Source: Acidobacteriaceae bacterium
GTDB lineage: Bacteria; Acidobacteriota; Terriglobia; Bryobacterales; Bryobacteraceae
Assembly: GCA_019233755.1 (NCBI GenBank)
Contig: JAFAMD010000041.1
Span: forward strand, 42,178 to 106,177
Length of the DNA stretch: 64,000 nucleotides
Direction: 5' to 3'
Part shown: piece by piece, positions 18,410 to 25,550 of the stretch
Layout: each line of letters begins with the position of its first letter
Numbering within the stretch: the first letter of the stretch is position 1
The notes under the pieces: model-generated
What the model was told of the DNA's origin: nothing
Database searches by the model: none
Seen by the model: the letters and a program-made list of their open reading frames with translations, nothing else
Made by a program: the position numbers and the translations under genes

Positions 18410-21400
18410 GTGCCACGTTGGCATAGTCTCTGGATTGCGCTCATTTTTCTCCTGTGCACTACGATTGCTTTTGCACAGCGAGACCTCGGAACAGTCACCG
18501 GAACAGTCACTGACCCGCAAGGAGCGGCTGTTCCAAATGCAAAAGTCACTATTACAAATGAGGCGGCGGGGGTTTCCTACGATACGGTTACCAACGACGC
18601 CGGTACTTACAATCGCCCCGCGCTAAATCCAGGCACCTACACAATCAGGGTGGAAGCGGCCGGGTTCGAGAAAGCGCAGCAAAAGGGGGTTGTCCTGAAC
18701 CCCGGGGCCCCGGTTGCGGTGAACATTACTCTGCAAGTGGGAAATACTTCGCAGACGGTTGAAGTGACGGCGGCGGCGCCGCTGCTCGAGACCGAGTCGC
18801 CGGCGATCGGCGCGAACCTGAATTCTGCCGAAGTTTCCGAACTGCCGCTTGGCGGCCAACGCACGTTCACGTTCCTGGCGCGCCTGTCACCCGGGGTGGT
18901 CCCGGCAGAACCCGGCGCGCGCGATGCACTGGGCGGAGGCTTTTCAGCCAACGGTGTTCGATCGACAGGCGAGAACAACTTCCTGTTGAACGGCATTGAC
19001 AACAACGTCAACGTGATCGACTTCATCAACCAGACCTCGTTCGTGATTGGTCCGTCGGTGGAGGCGATTGGCGATATGCAGGTCATTACCAACGGCGCGA
19101 GCGCGGAGTATGGCCGCGCGGCGGGCGGCGTGCTGGACGTGAACCTCAAGTCGGGCACCAACGAGGTGCATGGGGTGTTGTTCGAGATTCTGCAAAACAC
19201 CGTGCTCGATGCGAACCGCTGGGAGAACAATGTTGCCGGTGTGCAGCGGAATCCGTTCAAGCAAAACCAGTTTGGCGGGGCCATCGGCGCGCCCATCATC
19301 AAGAACAAGCTTTTCATTTTCGGCGATTACCAGGGCACGCGCATCGCGACGGCGGGCGGATCGATTCAGAACCTCGGCTATGGCGGGTTTTACACGATTC
19401 CGACTCCGGATATGGCCAATGGGAATTTTTCAAACCTGCTCGGAAAATCGATCGGGACGATCAATGGCCAGAACGTTTTGCAAAACGAGATTTTCGACCC
19501 GACCACAACGTCGTGTTTGAGCGGCTGCCTGCCCGGTTCGCTGACGGCGGCTGCGGGGGCAACTCCGAACTACAGCCGGAATCCGTACCCGGGGAACAGA
19601 ATCCCGGTGACGGCGATGGATCCGGCGGCGTTGAAAATCGCGAGTCTCTATCCTGCTCCGAACCAGGCGGTGGCGGCGGGAGCGTTTCCGCAGAACGACT
19701 ATTACAGGGTGACTCCAGGCGGGCTGAATCAGGACCAGGGCGACGGCCGTGTGGACTACCACCTGAACGACAACAACAGCATCTTCGGCACGCTGAGCTG
19801 GTCGAACACGAGCAAAACCAGCGTTCAGCCGCTGCCAGGCGCGCTTGACGCGGGCAATTTCTACGGAACCAGCGAGCAGGACCTGGGCCGTGACGCGATG
19901 CTGAGCTGGACGCACATCTTTTCTCCGAACCTGGTGAACGAAGCGCGCGTCGGCTTCAGCCGGCTGGTGACGGCGCGCGCGCAGGCCAACGCGAACACCG
20001 ATGAATTCAAGGCTTTCGGGATTGGAGGATACGATCCGACGACCACGCTGAACGGCGGTCTTCCGCAGATGGGTCTGGCGCGCTACAGCCAGATCGGCGC
20101 GAATGACTGGCTGCCCACCAAGGAGTACAACAACGAGTGGGACCTTATCGAGAACCTCTCGCTGACCATGGGAAGTCATTCGCTGAAGTTCGGCGGAGAG
20201 TTCCGGCAACTGCACTTCCCGTTCTTCCAAGTTCCCTTTCCGCACGGCGAAATGAATTTCTCGCGGACGGAGACAGCGTATCCGTCGAACACCAACGACG
20301 CCGGCGGACAGAACGGAACCTTCAGCGCGGACAGCGGCGACGAGATGGCTTCGTTCCTGCTCGGCGCGATTAACAACGGGCAGATTTCGACCACGAATTT
20401 CATTTCGTCCACCAAGCAGGCCTACGCCGCCTATGTTCAGGACACATGGAAGGCGACTTCGAAGCTGACATTGAACCTGGGCGTGCGGTACGAGCTTTTC
20501 TCGCCGATCGGCGAGCAGTTCGGAAGACAGTCGAACTTCGTGCTGCAAGACATGACGCTCTACATTCCGAAGGGCCCGGATCAAAATACCCCGCTTTCGC
20601 CGAACTTTAACGCTCCGGCAACGATTAATGGAATCACGTTCCCGGCGCTGTTCCCGGATGTAAAAGTTTCGCGCGGTCAGGTGAGCCCGTACCTGATTCC
20701 GTGGGACAAGCTGGATATCGGCCCGCGTTTGGGCTTTGCCTATAACGTGCTTCCGAAGACGGTGGTCCGCGGATTCTACGGCATCTTCTACGGTGGTGAA
20801 GAGAACCAGGGCGGCTACCCGAACCGCGGTGAATCCGCGCCCTTTAACGAGTCGCCGCAGCTCGGCCGGCCGGCGGGAGTGGGCTCCTTCCAGCCTGATC
20901 CCTTCTTCGCGAATGGCGGTGCGACAGGCGGTGTGTCCATCGGCTATCCGGTAAACGTGTTCAACGGATTCCCGGTATCGTCGCTACAGTTCCGCAGCCT
21001 GGCGACGGATTTCCTCAACCCGATGGTGCAGGAATGGAACCTGTCGGTCCAGCAGGAATTGCCCGGGCAGATGGTGGCGCAAATCGGCTACCAGGGGAAC
21101 CACCAATCGCACCAGCTTCTGCAGCCCGACTTTAATGCATGCCCGAACGTCTTTACGACGAATTCGGCCATCACGTGCAATGCGCTGCGCCTGGCGCCGG
21201 ACGTGGGCGGCGTCTCGGGAACGGCATCGTTCGGCGTAGGCAACTACAACGCAATGACGGCTTCTCTGCAGAAGCGTTTAACGAACGGGCTGCAATTCCA
21301 GGCGGCCTATACCTACAGCCACGCGCTGGCGGATAGCGGCACCACGCTTTCCGGCGCGCCGGGCCTGTACAACATAAACCCGCTCGATTACAACGCCTCT

Positions 21401-21976
21401 TACACGAATGCCTCGTGGGATATCCGGCACAGCTTCACCACGGCGTTCAATTACGAGATTCCGTTCGGGCGAGGGAAGCAGTACGGCGCGAACCTGAACA
21501 GAGCCCTGCAGACGCTGCTCGGCAACTGGCAGGTGAACGGCATCCTTACCTTGCGTACGGGCGTGCCGTACACGCTTTACGCCAGCGGCTGCCAGCTTGA
21601 ATCGGGCGCCGAGGGCGGATGCGGTCCACAGTTGATCTCCGGGAGCCCGAACCAGGCCCCGGCGGGAGGCCGGACGCCGAACGAGTATTTCAACATCGCG
21701 AATTTCGCTTCACCGGCTGCGCTCTCGCAAGGCAACGTCGGTTTGCAAACGAACTACGGACCGCCTACGCGCACGCTGGATTTCTCGATCTTCAAGGACT
21801 TCGCCTTCACGGAGCGATGGAAGTTAGAGCTCCGCGGCGAGGGTACCAACGTCGCGAACACGCCGCAATTTAATACGCCGGACGGCGGTCTGCAGGATGC
21901 GAATTTCGGCAGAATCACCAGCACCCAGGCAGGGAGCGAACGGCACATCCAGTTCCAGATGAGATTGCAGTTCTAA
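18410..21976 (+). CDS. TonB-dependent outer-membrane receptor, tandem paralogue
   Basis: 1188 residues, the same length as the preceding receptor, with the same layout: signal peptide (to FAQ near residue 23), carboxypeptidase-regulatory-like domain, plug (NFLLNGIDNNVNVIDF, EYGRAAGGVLDVNLKSGTN) and beta-barrel ending RLQF. Long blocks are identical to the first copy, for instance around the plug (SPGVVPAEPGARDALGGGFS). Divergence is concentrated in parts of the barrel, as expected if the copies differ in ligand. The start codon is GTG at 18410, supported by GGAGGG at 18399-18404 and by alignment with the ATG of the first copy. Upstream is the stronger of the two promoter/operator elements; downstream come a heptamer-repeat structure and a terminator. 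Substrate specificity cannot be read from sequence. Confidence 0.88.
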   Translation: MPRWHSLWIALIFLLCTTIAFAQRDLGTVTGTVTDPQGAAVPNAKVTITNEAAGVSYDTVTNDAGTYNRPALNPGTYTIRVEAAGFEKAQQKGVVLNPGAPVAVNITLQVGNTSQTVEVTAAAPLLETESPAIGANLNSAEVSELPLGGQRTFTFLARLSPGVVPAEPGARDALGGGFSANGVRSTGENNFLLNGIDNNVNVIDFINQTSFVIGPSVEAIGDMQVITNGASAEYGRAAGGVLDVNLKSGTNEVHGVLFEILQNTVLDANRWENNVAGVQRNPFKQNQFGGAIGAPIIKNKLFIFGDYQGTRIATAGGSIQNLGYGGFYTIPTPDMANGNFSNLLGKSIGTINGQNVLQNEIFDPTTTSCLSGCLPGSLTAAAGATPNYSRNPYPGNRIPVTAMDPAALKIASLYPAPNQAVAAGAFPQNDYYRVTPGGLNQDQGDGRVDYHLNDNNSIFGTLSWSNTSKTSVQPLPGALDAGNFYGTSEQDLGRDAMLSWTHIFSPNLVNEARVGFSRLVTARAQANANTDEFKAFGIGGYDPTTTLNGGLPQMGLARYSQIGANDWLPTKEYNNEWDLIENLSLTMGSHSLKFGGEFRQLHFPFFQVPFPHGEMNFSRTETAYPSNTNDAGGQNGTFSADSGDEMASFLLGAINNGQISTTNFISSTKQAYAAYVQDTWKATSKLTLNLGVRYELFSPIGEQFGRQSNFVLQDMTLYIPKGPDQNTPLSPNFNAPATINGITFPALFPDVKVSRGQVSPYLIPWDKLDIGPRLGFAYNVLPKTVVRGFYGIFYGGEENQGGYPNRGESAPFNESPQLGRPAGVGSFQPDPFFANGGATGGVSIGYPVNVFNGFPVSSLQFRSLATDFLNPMVQEWNLSVQQELPGQMVAQIGYQGNHQSHQLLQPDFNACPNVFTTNSAITCNALRLAPDVGGVSGTASFGVGNYNAMTASLQKRLTNGLQFQAAYTYSHALADSGTTLSGAPGLYNINPLDYNASYTNASWDIRHSFTTAFNYEIPFGRGKQYGANLNRALQTLLGNWQVNGILTLRTGVPYTLYASGCQLESGAEGGCGPQLISGSPNQAPAGGRTPNEYFNIANFASPAALSQGNVGLQTNYGPPTRTLDFSIFKDFAFTERWKLELRGEGTNVANTPQFNTPDGGLQDANFGRITSTQAGSERHIQFQMRLQF

Positions 21977-22000
21977 GAAGGAACTTCGGTCTACTGATAG

Positions 22001-22187
22001 CTATCAGCCGTCAGTGATAGCTTTCAGCCGTCAGCTATCAGCCGTCAGCTATCAGCCGTCAGCTTGGCCCCCGGCTGGTAGCCGGATTGAATAATCTGTG
22101 ACTGGCGGGAAGGATCAAGGTATCGTTCGAGAAACCGGGTCAGTCACAGGCCAGCTTTCAGCTCAGCTGACGGCTGAGCGCTGAAAG
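22001..22187. repeat. Heptamer-repeat inverted structure between convergent genes
   Basis: 22001-22063 carries near-tandem heptamers of form NNNTCAG (ctatcag, ccgtcag, ctttcag variants, with one imperfect unit). About 100 bases on, 22167-22187 carries the inverted form CTGANNN (ctgacgg, ctgagcg, ctgaaag). TCAGCCGTCAGCT (22052-22064) and AGCTGACGGCTGA (22165-22177) are a perfect 13-bp inverted repeat. Inside the loop, CTGTGACTG (22097-22105) and CAGTCACAG (22141-22149) form a second, 9-bp pair. A sister element lies at 40864-41078. The whole would fold as a long nested hairpin in RNA or a cruciform in DNA. Confidence 0.75.
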
Positions 22188-22226
22188 CTTTCTTGACAGT
22201 TATCCTTGGCTAGTCTTAGTGGATTG

Positions 22227-22260
22227 AGCCGCCCTTGTGAGAAACAGGGGCGGCTTTTTT
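22227..22260 (+). terminator. Intrinsic terminator after the second TonB receptor
   Basis: The stem AGCCGCCCTTGT (22227-22238) pairs with ACAGGGGCGGCT (22244-22255) with one G-T type mismatch and a five-base loop, followed by TTTTT. It resembles the terminator at 18212 in stem sequence, suggesting the receptor duplication included the 3' end. Confidence 0.85.
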
Positions 22261-22275
22261 GTTGATGGGTAGAAC

Positions 22276-23334
22276 TTATGGTCCGACTTGTACGCAGCTT
22301 GCCGTGTGGTTGTCGTACTCCTGCTGCAGTTCGAAAAAGCTAATCGGGAAATGACCGAAAAGGATGATGTTGCTGAAAGATATCGGCCAGTATTCATTGG
22401 CTTTGCCCGAGTCCCAGGTGTTGACGCCATAGTTCCACGCGCAAAGGTCGCCGATTTCGTCTCCGCCCGCGGAGTACCATGCGTTCAACTCGGGATCGGT
22501 AATGGACTCTGTCAGCTCATGACTGGTGATAGAGGCGGCTGCATCGCCCGCGGGGTCTCCGTTCGGCGAACTGCCGGCCTGGCAAAAGCCGGCCGCCGCG
22601 TAGGGTTCGTTGCCATACAGCACGGTTGTCGAGCCACTCGTGAAATAGCCGTGATAGGCGCAGTAGTCGGTGTAGGCGCAGCCGAAGCCCGCGCAGGAGC
22701 CTTCACCGCTGGCTGTGTAGACGAAGAATATATGGTTGAGGCCGCCCGTCCACCCTTTCAGGGCCATGACCTTTTGCACCTCTGCCTGGATTTGCGCGTC
22801 ACTCAGGCAGTTGCCGGGCGTCACTGGGTCGGAACAGCCGGATCCAGGATAAGGCGCGGTATCGACATACGAGCCTCCGAAGCTGCCTGAGTTCTGAACG
22901 AAGTTCGTGAAGCGGAAAAAGCCGAAGCCGCTCGTCATGTAGTACTGGGTGTTGTTGTTATCGATGGAGTGCCCCGGATAGGTCGAAAGAAGCGCGGTTT
23001 GTATGTTCTGGTAGGACGCGGGCAAGCTGGCAGCCTGGCCGTTTTGCAATGTCGGAGGCGCCCAGAAGATAGCGTAGCTGGTTGCGCTGGTCATCACAGG
23101 CCCTCCGTGATAAATGAGCGCCGGAGTGCCGGAGGTTGGCGATACTTCGGGCTGTAGCTTTGCTGCCGCTCTCGCGGGTAAAGGCATGGGATGCGCGCCC
23201 TGTTCGCCGGTTATGGAAGTCAGCGACTGCGCTTCCGCGGTTGGTTCCTGCGCTCCTGCTTTGGCTTGCAAAAATGCACCAAGGCCAGCAACGATTGCGA
23301 TGAATCGAATCGATCCGTTCATTCTTCGTTTCAT
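22276..23334 (-). CDS. Secreted protein with HELTE zincin-like motif (EXORDIUM/phosphate-induced-protein-like)
   Basis: 352 residues with a signal peptide (about 1-28, ending AGAQ). The mature part has a Tyr/Gly-rich domain with ALIYHGGPVM near residue 73, several Cys that may form disulphides, and ASITSHELTESITDPELNAWY followed by GDEIGDLC. HELTE (272-276) resembles a gluzincin HExxE-type metal site. The ordering recalls bacterial relatives of the plant EXORDIUM/phosphate-induced protein 1 family; this is recognition by pattern, and no activity is proven for the family. Start chosen at ATG 23334 with AAAGGAA about nine bases upstream; an ATG four codons later is possible. It converges on the second TonB receptor across the heptamer element. 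Confidence 0.6.
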   Translation of the reverse strand: MKRRMNGSIRFIAIVAGLGAFLQAKAGAQEPTAEAQSLTSITGEQGAHPMPLPARAAAKLQPEVSPTSGTPALIYHGGPVMTSATSYAIFWAPPTLQNGQAASLPASYQNIQTALLSTYPGHSIDNNNTQYYMTSGFGFFRFTNFVQNSGSFGGSYVDTAPYPGSGCSDPVTPGNCLSDAQIQAEVQKVMALKGWTGGLNHIFFVYTASGEGSCAGFGCAYTDYCAYHGYFTSGSTTVLYGNEPYAAAGFCQAGSSPNGDPAGDAAASITSHELTESITDPELNAWYSAGGDEIGDLCAWNYGVNTWDSGKANEYWPISFSNIILFGHFPISFFELQQEYDNHTASCVQVGP

Positions 23335-23412
23335 ATAAATAAATTCCTTTGTGTTAGTGAAGCCCGCGTTCTTATTCGACCGGCGGCTTGTCCACTTGTG
23401 ACGGAACGCGCG

Positions 23413-23427
23413 TCAGCGTTACGCTGA
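23413..23427. other. Short perfect inverted repeat in the 23.3-23.6 kb divergent intergenic region
   Basis: TCAGCG-TTA-CGCTGA (23413-23427) sits between the divergent HELTE gene and sigma-factor gene and is followed on the plus strand by a T-rich run (TTCATTTTTT). It could be an operator for either gene or a small terminator-like hairpin; no plus-strand gene lies immediately upstream. The remaining 250 or so bases of this intergenic region show nothing else I recognise. Confidence 0.35.
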
Positions 23428-23595
23428 TTCATTTTTTAGCCGAGAGGTATCCAAAAGGTTTGCGGCGATAACCAAGTTGTGCCACGAGGAGTCGCGATGG
23501 TTGCTTGTGGGTCTGTCACTTACCGCTTGTGAGTTTTCGGCTCCTACTCTGGAAGCAAACATGCGGAGTCATTGAGGACTTACAAGGCGGTTTCC

Positions 23596-24171
23596 ATGCC
23601 GCGCCATAAGCAAGCGCTTAGTTGCGAATTTTCAGACAGCTATGTTTCCGGCTTGCGCAACGGGAACCCTGAGATTCAGAATCATTTTGCGAGCTACTTC
23701 GGCGGAGCGGTCGATTTCTGGCTGCGGTTCCGGTTACGCGACCACACGGCAATCGAAGATTTGCGTCAGGAGACTCTTTGTCGAGTCCTAGAAGCCATAA
23801 AGCGTGAGAAGAGTCTGCGGGACGCGAACCGGCTGGGCCAGTTTGTCAACGGGATCTGCCGGAATGTTTTATTCGAACATTGGCGCGCGACGCAGAGGAC
23901 TACCGAACTCGATGAGTGTCTCGGGAGTTGGGATGAGGCGTCCGGGCCGGAGCAGAGTTTGCAGACGGAGGAGAGTCTTTGTCAGTTGCGGACTGCGATG
24001 ATGAGCTTGCCGGAGTACGATCGGGCGGTTTTGCTCATGCTGTATTTCGATGAACTGGACCGTTCGGAGGTTAGTGAACGGTTAGGAGTAAAACGGGGGC
24101 ATTTGCGGGTGCTTGTGCACCGGGCGATCTCGCGGCTGCGGGAGTCGTTTATCAGTTGTGCGTGTAAGTAA
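23596..24171 (+). CDS. ECF-like sigma-70 family RNA polymerase sigma factor
   Basis: About 191 residues from ATG 23596, which has AAGGCGG just upstream; a TTG at 23572 would add eight residues. Region 2 is visible as IEDLRQETLCRVLEAIKREKSLRDANRLGQFV followed by GICRNVLFEHWR (near residues 55-105). Region 4 is a helix-turn-helix near 140-185 (LPEYDRAVLLMLYFDELDRSEVSERLGV, then VLVHRAISRLRESF). Length and the two-domain layout fit ECF sigma factors. No anti-sigma factor adjoins it; the next gene is a TPR protein 89 bases downstream. The target promoters are unknown. Confidence 0.82.
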   Translation: MPRHKQALSCEFSDSYVSGLRNGNPEIQNHFASYFGGAVDFWLRFRLRDHTAIEDLRQETLCRVLEAIKREKSLRDANRLGQFVNGICRNVLFEHWRATQRTTELDECLGSWDEASGPEQSLQTEESLCQLRTAMMSLPEYDRAVLLMLYFDELDRSEVSERLGVKRGHLRVLVHRAISRLRESFISCACK

Positions 24172-24260
24172 ATTTTTGTCCCGATTGGCAATCGGCCCGT
24201 TGCAAGACGGAAATCGCCTCGGAGGCGGCTGAGTTGCGCGCGGTTTAGTAGGGTAAATAT

Positions 24261-25448
24261 TTGCTGTTCCTCTTTTTGATGCTGCTGCTCCTGCTGGCCG
24301 CCGATTCGCAGGAGGCGCACGCGCTGTTGCAACAGGGCCTGGTGGCGCTGCAGCATGGCCAGTTGGCGGAGGCGCGTAATGATCTCCAGCAGGCGTCAAA
24401 GCTGGATGCGAAGAATCCATACGTCTGGAGCTCGCTTGCAGAGGTGTATCTGCGGCTGAAAGAGCCGGAGAAGGCGCTTGCGGCGGCGAAATCGGCCGAG
24501 GCCGGCGCGGCAGGGAATCCGGTGATCAGTCATGCGCTCGCGATGTTTTATTCGGAAGCGGGCGACCTGGAGCGCGCCGGGCAGTTCGAAGAGAAATACG
24601 CCGAAAGCCCGAAGGCAGATGCGAATGCCCTCGCGCGGGCGGCGGAGCTCTACATCAGCGCGGGGGACGGAGCCAAGGCGCTGCCGCTGGCGCGGCGAGC
24701 GATCGCAAAAGAGGATACACCGGCAACAGAGGACTTGCTCGGGCGGGCGCTGGTTGCAACCGGAGACCCAGCGCAAGCGGCGAAGCATCTCCAAGCCGCC
24801 TGGGAGGGTGCTAAAACCGATCCGCAGATCGCGTTTGATTATGCAGACGCGCTGCTGAAAGGGCAGGAATTTTCGCAAGCGGCGGAGGTGGTGAATGCCG
24901 CACTCGAGGCGCATCCGCAGGACGCGCAGCTCACCTTGGCCCTCGGTGTGTCGCGCTACGGCCAAAGACGGTTCGACGAGGCGATCACGTTATTTCTACG
25001 CGTGATTACAATTGAACCGCGAGTAGAGCAGCCGTACGAGTTTCTAGGCCGCATGCTGGATCAAGCCGGGGAGCACATGCCCGAGATTCTGAAAGATTAC
25101 GAAGCGTGGGCGGCAAAGAATCCGCAGAATGCGAAAGCGCAGATGCTGCTCGCGAAGGTGTTAATCGCGGAGGATCCGAAGAGCAAGCGGGCGGAGGAAT
25201 TGCTTCGCCGTTCGATTGTGCTGGATGCGAACGACTGGGAATCACATTACGAATTGGGTGTTCTGCTTGCGAATGAACACCAGTACGCAGCCGCCGCCGA
25301 ACAACTGAGCCGCAGCATCCAATTGGACGCCAAGCAGCCCATGCCGCACTATCATCTGGCGCGCGTATACGATCGGCTGGGAGAGCCGGAAAAAGCAAAA
25401 GCCGAGCGCGACATACACCGCCGGTTGACCGGGCAGAGCGGCGAATAG
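24261..25448 (+). CDS. Exported TPR-repeat protein
   Basis: 395 residues from TTG 24261; an in-frame ATG at 24279 would shorten the hydrophobic signal (LFLFLMLLLLLAADSQ). It is built almost wholly of tetratricopeptide repeats, for instance HGQLAEARNDLQQASKLDAK, QEFSQAAEVVNAALEAHPQ, QRRFDEAITLFLRVITIEP and EHQYAAAAEQLSRSIQLDAK. No catalytic domain is visible. The gene lies 89 bases after the sigma factor and 102 bases before the third TonB receptor, all on the same strand, so they may be one transcript. The first 89 bases contain two small hairpins without T tracts (24181-24195 and 24215-24227). A periplasmic scaffold is the likely role. Confidence 0.8.
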   Translation: MLFLFLMLLLLLAADSQEAHALLQQGLVALQHGQLAEARNDLQQASKLDAKNPYVWSSLAEVYLRLKEPEKALAAAKSAEAGAAGNPVISHALAMFYSEAGDLERAGQFEEKYAESPKADANALARAAELYISAGDGAKALPLARRAIAKEDTPATEDLLGRALVATGDPAQAAKHLQAAWEGAKTDPQIAFDYADALLKGQEFSQAAEVVNAALEAHPQDAQLTLALGVSRYGQRRFDEAITLFLRVITIEPRVEQPYEFLGRMLDQAGEHMPEILKDYEAWAAKNPQNAKAQMLLAKVLIAEDPKSKRAEELLRRSIVLDANDWESHYELGVLLANEHQYAAAAEQLSRSIQLDAKQPMPHYHLARVYDRLGEPEKAKAERDIHRRLTGQSGE

Positions 25449-25550
25449 GCGCGTCCGTTCGTTGCCATTTACAGGCCGCTCATCTTCAGGATTAAGCCGC
25501 TGGTGGATTTCTCCGGCGAACGGTGTCATTTATCTTCGACAATCCAGGTA

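Noticed and set aside
19430..20584. 384-codon minus-strand open frame inside the second TonB receptor
   Set aside because: It lies fully antisense to the receptor, is Arg/Val-rich and has no recognisable domain.
22001..22063. Tandem heptamers considered as a CRISPR array
   Set aside because: The units are 7 bases with no spacers and there is no cas gene nearby.
24181..24227. Two small hairpins after the sigma factor considered as a terminator
   Set aside because: Neither is followed by a T tract, so intrinsic termination is not supported.
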